Source: Brevibacillus sp. SYP-B805 (GTDB lineage Bacteria > Bacillota > Bacilli > Brevibacillales > Brevibacillaceae). Taken from it: a stretch of 64,000 nucleotides of DNA. Positions 48,019-57,487 of this stretch are shown piece after piece. The stretch is taken from the NCBI RefSeq assembly GCF_011059135.1, contig NZ_JAALGD010000008.1, positions 124,001 through 188,000 of the forward strand. Reading direction: 5' to 3'. The notes under the pieces are model-generated. The model ran no database searches. It was given only the letters and a program-made list of their open reading frames with translations, and was not told where the DNA came from. The first letter of the stretch is position 1; each line of letters begins with the position of its first letter. The position numbers and the translations under genes were made by a program.

Positions 48019-48047
48019 ACAATATCCGATCTTGAAATCGCTGTCAA
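48019..48047 (-). promoter_or_regulatory. Promoter of the ADP-ribosylglycohydrolase operon
   Basis: Minus-strand TTGACA (48042-48047), a 17-bp spacer and TATTGT (48019-48024). It has a consensus -35 and faces the two LacI operators, giving a simple inducible design. Confidence 0.7.
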
Positions 48048-48102
48048 CAAATTGTGCGAAAAGAAAAATGTTTCTGTAGGATCGTCCTGGGCATGATCGT
48101 TT

Positions 48103-48135
48103 CAGCAAATAAAAAAACCAGCCGTCCAGCTGGTT
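48103..48135 (-). terminator. Intrinsic terminator behind tRNA-Leu
   Basis: On the minus strand AACCAGC-TGGACG-GCTGGTT is followed by T7 and ATTT. It lies 12 bp after the tRNA 3' end. Confidence 0.85.
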
Positions 48136-48146
48136 CGTTTTCGGTA

Positions 48147-48233
48147 TGGTGCGGTCAAGAGGACTTGAACCTCCACGGTGTTGCCACCACTAGAACCTGA
48201 ATCTAGCGCGTCTGCCAATTCCGCCATGACCGC
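48147..48233 (-). tRNA. tRNA-Leu (anticodon CAG)
   Basis: An 87-nt class II tRNA. The acceptor stem GCGGTCA pairs with TGACCGC. The D-arm is GGCGGAATTGGCAGACGC, the anticodon stem-loop is CTAGA-TTCAGGT-TCTAG with CAG in positions 34-36, a long variable arm follows (GTGGTGGCAACACC), the T-loop is GGTTCAAGTCC, and CCA is encoded. It stands alone. Confidence 0.96.
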
Positions 48234-48344
48234 GTTGTTATTTGACCTGTCCCCGCTTTCCGGCGGCGACATAGTCAAATATATCAGAGCTTTTATCAAA
48301 AATCAAGAGGAAGTTTAAAAATTTTTTCTGCCTGTTCCCTTCGT

Positions 48345-49883
48345 CTACAACGCCTCGATCAGATCGCCGGCGATCAGCGAGAACATGCCTTTTCTTCCGG
48401 CAGCCGCGCGATCCCCCGCCGCTCCGTGAAGCCAGACGCCCAGGCATGCGGCGGCTTTGGCCTCGTACCCCTGGGCTAACAGCGAACCGATGATGCCCGC
48501 CAGGACGTCTCCCGATCCGCCGGTTGCCATTCCCGGGTTGCCCGTTGGATTGACATACGCGTCGCCATCGGGTGACGCGATGACCGTTGCGGCTCCTTTT
48601 AGCACCAGCAGCACGCGGTGCTTTTGGGCAAAGTGACGCGCCACCTCGATCCGATTGCGCTGGATTTCGGCCGTTGACACCCCGCACAGTCGGGCCATCT
48701 CTCCCGGATGCGGCGTCAGCACGACGGGGGCGGTGCGCTGTGGCCAGGCGGCAAAATCGGCTGCATCCGCCAGCATGTTGAGCGCATCGGCATCCAGCAG
48801 AAGGGGGGTATCGGTCTGCTCCCAGAGGGTGCGCAGCCAGGCCGTATCCCCGGGAAAACGTCCAAGCCCCGGCCCGATGACGGCTGCCTGCCTCTGCCGG
48901 ATGGCCGCCAGCAGGCGCTCCACCGCCTGTGGATAGGTCCACCCCTCCTGGATGCCAAGCAGCATCGCTTCCGGCACATGGCCGATCAGCGATGGCATCA
49001 GCGTCGCGGGCGCCGCCCACGTGACCAGGCCGCAGCCCGCCCGGAGCGCGGCCCTGCACGCCAGGATTCCCGCTCCGCTCATCGCCTGGCTTCCGGCACA
49101 AACGAGCAGATGACCGTATGTCCCTTTATGGGTGTCGGGTCTGCGCGGCAGCGTAGTATCCAGCCCAAAACGCTGTTCAAATACTTGCGGGGTCAACAGA
49201 TGGACGGCCACCTGAAACCGTTCCGCCAGCTGGCGGGGGATGCCGATGTTCGCGACCGTGATCTCTCCCGCCATCTCCCTGCCCGGATATTGGGCAAGCC
49301 CCCGTTTGAGAAAGGCCAGGGCAACGGTTTTTGCCGCCTTGATGCACGGCTCGTGTATCTGGCCGGTATCCGGATCCAGGCCGCTCGGGATATCCACCGA
49401 CAGGATCGGCAGGCCGGACTGGTTGGCATCGCGGATCAGGGAAGCCACCTGGCCGCGGGGAGCGCCGCTGGAACCGGTGCCGAGCAGGGCATCCACAATG
49501 CCGTCGAAGCGCCCCCATTCGATCGGGTCCGCTCCATACACGGCCTGCCGGATGCCCAGCTTGCGCGCCGCATCCCGCTGGATGGCCGCTTCGCCCACAA
49601 GCGTGTCCGGATCCTGCGCATAAACAACCGTTACTTCGATACCGCTGTCGATCAGATGTCGGGCGGCGACAAGGCCATCCCCGCCGTTGTTTCCTTTTCC
49701 CACCAGGATGGCCCAATGCGGGGCTCCCTGCGAGCGGGACGGCATCATCGTGCGGCTGAATGCCTCCACTTCCCGCGCCACCTGGCAGCCTGCATTTTCC
49801 ATCAGGGCTACCGCCGGGATGCCAAGCGAGAAAATGGTATGTTCGTCCATTTTGCGCATCTCATCTGCCGTTACCAGATACAT
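48345..49883 (-). CDS. nnr: Bifunctional NAD(P)H-hydrate epimerase/dehydratase
   Basis: A 512-residue repair enzyme. The N-terminal YjeF/NnrE domain (about 1-215) has MENAGCQVAREV and LVGKGNNGGDGLVAARHL for epimerising R- to S-NAD(P)HX. The C-terminal NnrD domain (about 230-505) is ribokinase-like with TYGHLLVCAGSQAMSGAGILA, VLTPHPGEMARL and the motif NPGMATGGSGDVLAGIIG, which dehydrates S-NAD(P)HX using ADP or ATP. The two activities together restore damaged nicotinamide cofactors. AGAGGATG precedes ATG 49883. It stands alone; a small ORF diverges upstream. Confidence 0.93.
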   Translation of the reverse strand: MYLVTADEMRKMDEHTIFSLGIPAVALMENAGCQVAREVEAFSRTMMPSRSQGAPHWAILVGKGNNGGDGLVAARHLIDSGIEVTVVYAQDPDTLVGEAAIQRDAARKLGIRQAVYGADPIEWGRFDGIVDALLGTGSSGAPRGQVASLIRDANQSGLPILSVDIPSGLDPDTGQIHEPCIKAAKTVALAFLKRGLAQYPGREMAGEITVANIGIPRQLAERFQVAVHLLTPQVFEQRFGLDTTLPRRPDTHKGTYGHLLVCAGSQAMSGAGILACRAALRAGCGLVTWAAPATLMPSLIGHVPEAMLLGIQEGWTYPQAVERLLAAIRQRQAAVIGPGLGRFPGDTAWLRTLWEQTDTPLLLDADALNMLADAADFAAWPQRTAPVVLTPHPGEMARLCGVSTAEIQRNRIEVARHFAQKHRVLLVLKGAATVIASPDGDAYVNPTGNPGMATGGSGDVLAGIIGSLLAQGYEAKAAACLGVWLHGAAGDRAAAGRKGMFSLIAGDLIEAL

Positions 49884-49984
49884 GCGACATCCTCTCCATG
49901 GTCAGTGATGATACGTGGTATGTCCGCCTCTCATTTGCGCATCCTAATTTTAGATGAAATCCCTTCAGAGAGGTTGGATGCCAC

Positions 49985-50146
49985 ATGGCGGACAAGGATC
50001 AGCAAGCTCCAAAGGCCGACAAGCCGGACTATTTCTACTTTGATCTGGCCGACGAGAGCCATGAGCGGCTGTTGGAAAAAGAGCTGAAAGAAGCAAGCGA
50101 AAACCCGCTCGAACCCTTGAACGAAGTGACGAAGGTGGAGTATTGA
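49985..50146 (+). CDS. Small acidic protein of unknown function (53 residues)
   Basis: MADKDQQAPKADKPDYFYFD begins a 53-residue protein rich in Asp, Glu and Lys, with an amphipathic helix-like middle (ESHERLLEKELKEASENP). It has no signal or membrane segment and I recognise no family. GAGAGG lies upstream of the ATG, although 11 bp away, and a strong terminator starts directly after the stop, which supports a real gene. It diverges from nnr and converges on rarD. Confidence 0.6.
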   Translation: MADKDQQAPKADKPDYFYFDLADESHERLLEKELKEASENPLEPLNEVTKVEY

Positions 50147-50147
50147 G

Positions 50148-50177
50148 AAAAAAGTCAGGTTGGACGCCTGACTTTTT
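50148..50177. terminator. Bidirectional intrinsic terminator
   Basis: AAAAAAGTCAGG pairs with CCTGACTTTTT around a 7-base loop. The A and T runs on both sides serve the small plus-strand ORF and the minus-strand rarD gene. Confidence 0.85.
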
Positions 50178-50178
50178 C

Positions 50179-51075
50179 TTATCCTTGCGAATCCGCCAGA
50201 ACCTGCGGCTCGGCCGGTTTCTTCCTGACCGTCGTGAACGTAAAGACCGCCAGCCCGCTCCAGATCAGTCCGAAGCTGACCAGATGCGCGACGGTAAATG
50301 GCTCCTTAAAGAGAAAGACCGCCAGCAGCAGGCTGGTGCTGGGAGCCAGATACTGCAGGAATCCGATCATGGAGAGCGGGAGCGTTCGGGCCGCCTGGGC
50401 AAACCAATAGAGCGGCAGGGCCGTCGCCACCCCGGAAAGCATCAGCAGCATCCATTTCCCCGCCGACAGCGAAACGGCCACATCGGTCCCCGCTGCGTGA
50501 ATCCAGAGCAGATAGGCGAGCGCGATCGGCAGGACCAGCATGGTCTCCCATGCCAGACTCACCATCGACTCCAACCCGGCCACCTTCTTGCCCAGGCCGT
50601 ACAGCGCAAAGGTCAAAGCAAGCGCAATGGCGACCCAGGGAACCTGGCCGTACTTCAGCGTCATGATGGCAACGCCGACGGTCGCCAGCCCGATCGCCAC
50701 CCATTGGCCCCCCTTCATTTTTTCTTTCAGGAACAACACGCCGAACACCACGTTGATGAGCGGATTGATATAATACCCCAGGCTGGTTTCCAGCACATGC
50801 CCCGCATTAACCGCCCAGATAAAGAGCAGCCAGTTGACGCTGATCACCAGGGAACAGAAAATGACGGCGAAGCGTTTCCTGCGGTCGCCCAATGACGCCC
50901 CCATCCGTTTCCAGCTGCGGGTGAGCAAAAGGATCAGCCCCACGAAGAAAAAGGACCAGACGATGCGGTGCCCCAGCAATTCGTCCGCCGGCACATCCAA
51001 AAACAGCTTCCAGTATAATGGCAAAAGTCCCCACAACAAATAGGCCAAAACGCCGTACATGATCCCTTTGTTCAT
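50179..51075 (-). CDS. rarD: EamA/RarD-type drug/metabolite transporter
   Basis: A 298-residue membrane protein with ten predicted helices in two EamA repeats. RarD hallmarks are GVLAYLLWGLLPLYWKLF at the start, HRIVWSFFFVGLIL, WAVNAGHVLETSLGYYINPL and SMIGFLQYLAPSTSLLLAVFLF. The named E. coli protein was linked to chloramphenicol sensitivity, but the true substrate is unclear. AGAGG precedes ATG 51075. It diverges from pdxK across 185 bp. Confidence 0.9.
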   Translation of the reverse strand: MNKGIMYGVLAYLLWGLLPLYWKLFLDVPADELLGHRIVWSFFFVGLILLLTRSWKRMGASLGDRRKRFAVIFCSLVISVNWLLFIWAVNAGHVLETSLGYYINPLINVVFGVLFLKEKMKGGQWVAIGLATVGVAIMTLKYGQVPWVAIALALTFALYGLGKKVAGLESMVSLAWETMLVLPIALAYLLWIHAAGTDVAVSLSAGKWMLLMLSGVATALPLYWFAQAARTLPLSMIGFLQYLAPSTSLLLAVFLFKEPFTVAHLVSFGLIWSGLAVFTFTTVRKKPAEPQVLADSQG

Positions 51076-51195
51076 ACGAAACCTCTTCCCGTCTGCATTT
51101 TCCTCTAGTGTAACCCAATTCCATCCATTGCGCCATAGCCGGCAAACGCATCCTGCACCTTCCGGAGGGAAGCGCTTTCCGCCAGTTCAAGCCCA

Positions 51196-51224
51196 TTGAC
51201 ACTCTGTCAAATTTGTCATTCAAT
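51196..51224 (+). promoter_or_regulatory. Promoter of pdxK with a palindrome on the -35 box
   Basis: TTGACA (51196-51201), 17-bp spacer, TTCAAT (51219-51224). The -35 box is half of a perfect inverted repeat TTGACA-CTC-TGTCAA (51196-51210), so a regulator may bind there. Confidence 0.5.
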
Positions 51225-51260
51225 TAAAAGTAAATTCAGAATAGCAAGGGGTACATAATC

Positions 51261-52076
51261 ATGAGCATGCAGAAAGCCTTGACGATAGCCGGTTCGGATA
51301 CCAGCGGCGGCGCTGGCATCCAGGCTGATTTGAAAACCTTTCAGGAGCTGGGGGTCTACGGCATGACCGCCCTTACCGTGGTGGTTGCCCAGGATCCGCA
51401 CAACGACTGGTTCCATGCGGTTTATCCCCACGGGCTGAATGTGGTGGAAGCGCAGCTCGAGACCGTTCTCGCCGGAATCGGGGTGGACGCTGTCAAAACC
51501 GGCATGCTGGGCTCCACCGAGCTGATCGAGTTGGTTGGCCGCAAAATCGATCAGTATCAGTTGAAAAATGTGGTGATCGATCCCGTTATGGTGTGCAAGG
51601 GCGCAGACGAAGTGCTGCATCCGGAATCAGCGGTCGCGCTGCGGGACGTTCTCGTTCCAAGGGCAACCGTGGTTACCCCCAATCTGTTTGAAGCGGCCGT
51701 CTTAAGCGGCATGCCGCCGTTGACCACCGTGGATGCGATGAAAGAAGCGGCGGCGCGCATCCATGAGCGTGGAGCACAGTATGTGCTGGTCAAGGGCGGC
51801 GGCAAGCTGCAGCATGAAAAAGCGATCGATGTGCTGTACGACGGCAGCACCTTTGACATTCTGGAGGGCGAGCGCATTCCGACAACCTATACGCACGGCG
51901 CAGGCTGTACCTACTCCGCCGCGATCACGGCGGAGCTGGCGAAAGGAAAATCGGTCCGCGACGCGATTCGTATTGCGAAGGCCTTTATTACGGAAGCAAT
52001 CCGCCATTCCTTCCCGCTTAACAAATATGTCGGGCCGACGAATCATGGGGCTTACCGGCACTCCCACGTCAAATAG
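51261..52076 (+). CDS. pdxK: Pyridoxine/pyridoxal kinase (PdxK, ThiD-like)
   Basis: A 271-residue ribokinase-fold enzyme nearly matching Bacillus PdxK along its length: ALTIAGSDTSGGAGIQADLK, VYGMTALTVVVAQDP, GVDAVKTGML, VVIDPVMVCKGADEVL, TPNLFEAAVLSGM, and the catalytic YTHGAGCTYSAAITAELAKG. It phosphorylates pyridoxal/pyridoxine (vitamin B6 salvage); related enzymes phosphorylate hydroxymethylpyrimidine for thiamine. AAGGGG lies 9 bp upstream of ATG 51261. It precedes the moaDE gene by 108 bp, but a shared function is not evident. Confidence 0.93.
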   Translation: MSMQKALTIAGSDTSGGAGIQADLKTFQELGVYGMTALTVVVAQDPHNDWFHAVYPHGLNVVEAQLETVLAGIGVDAVKTGMLGSTELIELVGRKIDQYQLKNVVIDPVMVCKGADEVLHPESAVALRDVLVPRATVVTPNLFEAAVLSGMPPLTTVDAMKEAAARIHERGAQYVLVKGGGKLQHEKAIDVLYDGSTFDILEGERIPTTYTHGAGCTYSAAITAELAKGKSVRDAIRIAKAFITEAIRHSFPLNKYVGPTNHGAYRHSHVK

Positions 52077-52184
52077 CCGTCTCTCCGGCTGCCCGTCTGC
52101 GGGCGCCGCTGATCGTCTCTGGTCACACCCGCCTGCTTGTGTTATCGTCAAAAATGAAGGCGTTTTGAAAGAGGAGGAAGCCCC

Positions 52185-52880
52185 ATGCATGTAAACGTAC
52201 TGCTGTTTGCCGCACTGGCCGAACGGGCAAACCGTCGGGAAATCCCCGTGCAGCTGCCGGAAGCGGCTACGGTCGGCGCGCTGCTGCAAGCAATCGGCGA
52301 TGCCTATCCCGCCCTTGCCCCCCTCCTGCCAAGCTGCTTCGTCTCGGTGAACCAGGAGTATGCGCAGCCCGACCGCGTGATCAACGCAGGCGATGAGATC
52401 GCCATCCTTCCTCCCGTCAGCGGCGGTGAGGACGCACGGTTTTGCATCACGGATCAGCCTCTTCGCGCGGATGACCTGATCAAACTGGTCTCCAATCCGC
52501 GGGCCGGCGCCGTGCTGACGTTCGTGGGGACAGTGCGGGAGTTTACGCAGGGGCAGCGGACGGTCTCTCTCTCGTATGAAGCGTACATCCCGATGGCGAT
52601 CGACAAGATGAAGCAGATCGCCGCTGAAATCCGGGAACGTTGGCCGGAAGCGGAAGTGGCGATTCACCACCGCATCGGCGATCTGGCCATCGAAGAGATC
52701 GCCGTGATCATCGCGGTTGCCACCCCCCACCGCAACGAATCGTTTGAAGCGGGCCGCTACGCGATCGAGCGGCTGAAACAGATCGTTCCCATCTGGAAAA
52801 AAGAGCGCTGGGAAGACGGCAGCGAATGGAAAGGGCATCAGCTTGGCCCATGGAATCCGCTGGCCACACCCGACCAATAA
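52185..52880 (+). CDS. MoaD-MoaE fusion: molybdopterin synthase small and large subunits in one chain
   Basis: A 231-residue fusion. MoaD domain (1-81) ends with the thiocarboxylate-acceptor signature ILPPVSGG (Gly80-Gly81), which normally must be the free C-terminus. MoaE domain follows (about 85-228) with GAVLTFVGTVREFT, EAYIPMAIDKM, HHRIGDLAIEEIAVIIAV and PIWKKERWEDGSEWK (catalytic lysines). It converts precursor Z to molybdopterin. To work, the chain should be cut after Gly81, as reported for mycobacterial MoaX; whether that happens here is unknown. AGGAGG lies 8 bp before ATG 52185. A terminator-type hairpin and the structured segment follow directly. Confidence 0.92.
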   Translation: MHVNVLLFAALAERANRREIPVQLPEAATVGALLQAIGDAYPALAPLLPSCFVSVNQEYAQPDRVINAGDEIAILPPVSGGEDARFCITDQPLRADDLIKLVSNPRAGAVLTFVGTVREFTQGQRTVSLSYEAYIPMAIDKMKQIAAEIRERWPEAEVAIHHRIGDLAIEEIAVIIAVATPHRNESFEAGRYAIERLKQIVPIWKKERWEDGSEWKGHQLGPWNPLATPDQ

Positions 52881-52885
52881 ACGAA

Positions 52886-52909
52886 ACGGAGGATCATGCC
52901 GATCCTCCG
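52886..52909 (-). terminator. Left copy of the duplicated terminator hairpin
   Basis: CGGAGGATC-ATGCC-GATCCTCCG. On the minus strand it is followed by TTTCGTTTATT and can end transcripts coming from moaA; on the plus strand it has no T run. The 24 bp are identical to 53167-53190. Confidence 0.7.
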
Positions 52910-53196
52910 CCAGACTGATGACAAACTTCTGTTTGAGGCATGGAGTAATGGGGGCCAGGCGAACTCCTTTGACGACCGACACAGCGAAGAAACGTAAGAC
53001 GCGGGGGATCAGGGGGCGTGAGTCTCACTTCCCTGAGACACCCAGATGTTGAGCCCCCTGCCCGCGTCGCGTTTCGGAGCGGACAAAAGCCAACTTCCTC
53101 GCGGGTCGTCAAGAGAGCGAGCAGGAACCATTACCCATGCGAAAAAAGGACTTTGTCTGCACAATGACGGAGGATCATGCCGATCCTCCGTTTTTT
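52887..53196 (+). ncRNA. Highly structured segment between moaDE and moaA, flanked by duplicated terminator hairpins
   Basis: The 337-bp gap between the moaDE and moaA stops has no convincing gene. Nested complementary arms: GTAATGG (52945)/CCATTAC (53128), GACGACC (52971)/GGTCGTC (53104), GAAACG..GACGCGGG (52989-53005)/CCCGCGTC.CGTTTC (53061-53075), CAGGGGGC (53010)/GCCCCCTG (53053) and GTCTCA (53022)/TGAGAC (53034). They form one long coaxial fold closed by CAGAC/GTCTG. At both ends sits the same 24-bp hairpin (arms CGGAGGATC and GATCCTCCG); the right copy has T6 on the plus strand and the left copy has TTTCGTTT on the minus strand. It may be a stand-alone or 3'-UTR RNA, or a small inserted element. 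I recognise no known RNA family. Confidence 0.5.
53167..53196 (+). terminator. Right copy of the duplicated terminator hairpin
   Basis: The same 9-bp stem as at 52886, here followed by T6 on the plus strand, so it is the effective terminator for moaDE and the structured segment. Confidence 0.85.
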
Positions 53197-53217
53197 GCGC
53201 CTGTTCGTGCGATGCGC

Positions 53218-54243
53218 TTATCCACCGATGTGCGACATCTCCACTTTTTTGCGTTTGTGCAGCTCATTGGTATGCTTCCACCGTTCTTCCGAATAGCGGT
53301 CGGCGCGCTGGCTCCATACCCTGACAATCAGTTCCTTCATGGCCTCATCGCTGTATCCTTCCCGCATCGGTCCTCGCAGATCCACCCCATCGGACGCGAA
53401 AAGACAGGTGTACAGCTTTCCTTCTGCTGACAGGCGGGCCCGCGTACAGGTAGAGCAGAACGCCTGCGTGACCGAGGTGATCAGGCCGATCTCCTGATCC
53501 GTCCCTTGATAGCGGTAGCGGGCGGCCACTTCGCCGAAATAGTTGGGTTCAACGGGCTCCAGCGGCATTTCCGCGTGAATCCGCTCCACGATCTCCTGCC
53601 CGCTAACCACCTGGTCCATCTTCCATCCGTTGCTGTTCCCGACATCCATATACTCGATGAAGCGCAGGATATGGCCCTGTTCCCGGAAGTAACGGGCCAT
53701 CGGGAGAATGTCCACATCATTGACCCCGCGCTGGACCACCATGTTGATCTTGACCCGAAGCCCCACGCGGGCGGCCGCTTCGATTCCTTCCAGGATCGTC
53801 TTGACCGGCACATTGCGCCCGTTGATTTTGCCGAAGCGCTCATCATCCAGGCTGTCCAAACTGACGGTCACCCGCTTCAAGCCGGCATTTTTCAGGGATT
53901 CCGCCTGCTGGGCGAGAAGCGAGCCGTTGGTGGTGAGGGCGATATCCTTCACCCCTTCCACCTGTGTGATCATTTGAATCAACAAGGGAAGGTTTTTGCG
54001 CAGCAGCGGCTCTCCCCCGGTAATTCTGATTTTTTCCACGCCGAGGGACGTGAAGATGGCGGTCAGGCGCGTGATCTCTTCAAAGGTAAGCAGCTTCTCT
54101 TGCGGCAGGAAGGGATAATCGGGACCAAACAGCTCCGCAGGCATGCAGTATCGACAGCGAAAATTGCATTTATCCGTTACGGAGATGCGCAAATCGCGGA
54201 GAGGACGTCCCAATGCGTCTTTCCATTTATCCAAACGGTCCAC
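53218..54243 (-). CDS. moaA: GTP 3',8-cyclase MoaA
   Basis: A 341-residue radical-SAM enzyme for the first step of molybdenum/tungsten cofactor synthesis (GTP to 3',8-cyclo-GTP). The N-terminal 4Fe-4S motif is CNFRCRYC (about residues 26-33), then [16 protein letters not shown] and [10 protein letters not shown]. The C-terminal cluster is [20 protein letters not shown], and the chain ends in HIGG, the conserved Gly-Gly tail needed for activity. The GTG start at 54243 overlaps the MoeA-PBP gene end by 17 bp; TTG 54234 is an alternative. The partner MoaC is not in the window. Confidence 0.95.
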   Translation of the reverse strand: MDRLDKWKDALGRPLRDLRISVTDKCNFRCRYCMPAELFGPDYPFLPQEKLLTFEEITRLTAIFTSLGVEKIRITGGEPLLRKNLPLLIQMITQVEGVKDIALTTNGSLLAQQAESLKNAGLKRVTVSLDSLDDERFGKINGRNVPVKTILEGIEAAARVGLRVKINMVVQRGVNDVDILPMARYFREQGHILRFIEYMDVGNSNGWKMDQVVSGQEIVERIHAEMPLEPVEPNYFGEVAARYRYQGTDQEIGLITSVTQAFCSTCTRARLSAEGKLYTCLFASDGVDLRGPMREGYSDEAMKELIVRVWSQRADRYSEERWKHTNELHKRKKVEMSHIGG

Positions 54244-56179
54244 TCTCCTCCCGATAGGATTCGCCTTGCATGATCGACGAATCGTAGATTACTGTACCGG
54301 AATCCCGGCAGCTGTATCCCCCCAACGACTCGACGCGCTGCCGAAACGCATCCGAACGGATGATCCGCAGCAGTTCTTGTCCTTCCCTGCCAAGAAAGAA
54401 GCTGCGGCTCATCAGCAAATCGAACCGTTCTTCCGCCACCGGCACAAAGTCAAGGCCCAACGCCTGTGCGGCCGAGTAGATGCCAAGACCTACATCCGCC
54501 GTGCCTCCGGCCACCGCAGCTGCCACGCTGAGATGGGAAACCGCTTCCCGATCATACCCATAAATCTGTTTACGATCCATTGTACCCTGTTTCAACAGAT
54601 AATCAAACAACAATCTTGTCCCCGCGCCCCGCTGCCGGTTGATATAGGTCACTCCCTCTTTCGCAATGTCATGAATGGTGCGGATGCCGAGCGGATTGCC
54701 TTTGCGGACGATCCACCCCTGCTGGCGATAGACGAACTGGACGAGGACAACCTCCATTCCCCGCAGATATTTTTGAATAAAAGGGAGGTTATAGGTGCCC
54801 GTCTCTTCATCAAACAGATGGACGCCCGCCACATGGGCCTCTCCTTTCTGGATCGCCACAATCCCGCCCATGCTGCCGACATGGGAGGATGCCATATACC
54901 GGTAAGGATTCGTCTCTCGCAACAGCGTATGCAGCACATCGATAGAAAGATCATGGCTTCCGCTTACCACGATGGTGCGGTTGATCTGCTCGAGCGGCCG
55001 GTACAGTTCAATCTCCGCTTCTTCCCCCTGTTCGTACCCCAGATGGCCGGGAGGGATGCGCAGCAGCCCGTCCGCCCTGACCATCGACATGGTCACCCCG
55101 GCGGCGCGCGTCAGCGGATTGGCGATATACTGCCCATCCACACAGCCGATCGTCATGCGGACAAAATCTTCCGCGCCCATGACGGATACGACCCGCCGGC
55201 CCAGTCTGGCTTTCACCTTTTCGCGCTGCGGTTCCATGAGACCGTAATAATCGTGGACGAGGGGCCGGACGAACCACTCCAGCGCCAGATAGGCCGATAC
55301 CGGATAGCCGGGCAGACCGACGACCGGCGTACCGTCGACCATGCCGATGACGACCGGCTTGCCGGGGCGGGTCGCCACCCCATGCGTCAGCACTTCGCCC
55401 AGCTCTGCCACCACATGAACGGTGTAATCCTCCGTGCCGGCGGATGAACCTGCATTCAACAGAATGATGTCCGCTTCCCGCACGGCCTGCCGGACCGCCT
55501 CTTTGATCAGGGGAAAGTCGTCCTTCACGATCCCGCGATACAGCGGATCGGCTCCCCACTCCTGCAGATAGGCGGAAAAGACCGTTCCGTTAAATTCGAT
55601 GATCTCCCCCTCGGCTACATTCTCCGCCGGAGGGATCAGCTCCGTCCCCGTTGGAATGATCGCTACCCGAGGCTTTTGCCACACGGGCACCTGGACGATG
55701 CCGCCAGCCAGCAGGGCGCCCAGGTCAACGGCACGCAGCTTGTGGCAGGCCGGCACGATCATCTCGCCCGCGACGACATCTTCCCCGATTGGCCGGATGT
55801 GCTGCCAGGGGGCCACCGCCTCCAGGATCTCCACGGTCGTTTCATCAATCTGCTGCACCTGTTCAATCATAATCACAGCGTCAAAACCGGCGGGGATGGG
55901 ATCGCCCGTATCGACGATCGCGTAATCGCTGCCCAACCGCAAGCGTATGGGGTGCTGTTCATCAGCGCCGTACGTCCGCTCGGCTTTGACGGCGATCCCG
56001 TCCATCGCGGCCGCGTGATAGTTGGGCATGGAGACCCTGGCGTAGATCGGCTCAGCCGTCACGCGGCCCAGCGCCTGTTGGGTCGGCACATATTCCGTTC
56101 TCCGCTGCCAGCGGACACGCTGCAGCAGCTGTTCCCGGGCAACGGGCAAAGAGGTATCTTCCAAGTAGATTTTGCGCAT
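54227..56179 (-). CDS. MoeA-like molybdopterin molybdotransferase fused to a PBP-like domain
   Basis: A 650-residue fusion. The N-terminal MoeA part (about 1-405) has [50 protein letters not shown] and [16 protein letters not shown], and inserts metal into adenylated molybdopterin. The C-terminal PBP-like domain (PF12727 type, about 440-640) has [31 protein letters not shown] and [15 protein letters not shown] and resembles molybdate/tungstate-binding proteins, so it may sense or deliver the metal. ATG 56179 follows GGAGGGAG. It lies 11 bp behind moeA and overlaps moaA. In this tungsten island it may choose between Mo and W. Confidence 0.9.
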   Translation of the reverse strand: MRKIYLEDTSLPVAREQLLQRVRWQRRTEYVPTQQALGRVTAEPIYARVSMPNYHAAAMDGIAVKAERTYGADEQHPIRLRLGSDYAIVDTGDPIPAGFDAVIMIEQVQQIDETTVEILEAVAPWQHIRPIGEDVVAGEMIVPACHKLRAVDLGALLAGGIVQVPVWQKPRVAIIPTGTELIPPAENVAEGEIIEFNGTVFSAYLQEWGADPLYRGIVKDDFPLIKEAVRQAVREADIILLNAGSSAGTEDYTVHVVAELGEVLTHGVATRPGKPVVIGMVDGTPVVGLPGYPVSAYLALEWFVRPLVHDYYGLMEPQREKVKARLGRRVVSVMGAEDFVRMTIGCVDGQYIANPLTRAAGVTMSMVRADGLLRIPPGHLGYEQGEEAEIELYRPLEQINRTIVVSGSHDLSIDVLHTLLRETNPYRYMASSHVGSMGGIVAIQKGEAHVAGVHLFDEETGTYNLPFIQKYLRGMEVVLVQFVYRQQGWIVRKGNPLGIRTIHDIAKEGVTYINRQRGAGTRLLFDYLLKQGTMDRKQIYGYDREAVSHLSVAAAVAGGTADVGLGIYSAAQALGLDFVPVAEERFDLLMSRSFFLGREGQELLRIIRSDAFRQRVESLGGYSCRDSGTVIYDSSIMQGESYREESGPFG

Positions 56180-56190
56180 AGCTCCCTCCG

Positions 56191-57426
<1,236 letters not shown>

Positions 57427-57487
57427 GCCTGCCTCCCCTTGTGCACCTGATTGTTTTATAATAGTGAGAAAAAGGAGAATGTTCCTG

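Noticed and set aside
52911-53166. Known molybdenum-cofactor riboswitch, 6S RNA, RNase P RNA or SRP RNA
   Set aside because: I could not place the conserved cores of these RNAs, and a cofactor riboswitch would be expected upstream of a gene on the same strand, whereas both flanking genes point towards the segment. A covariance search could still overturn this.
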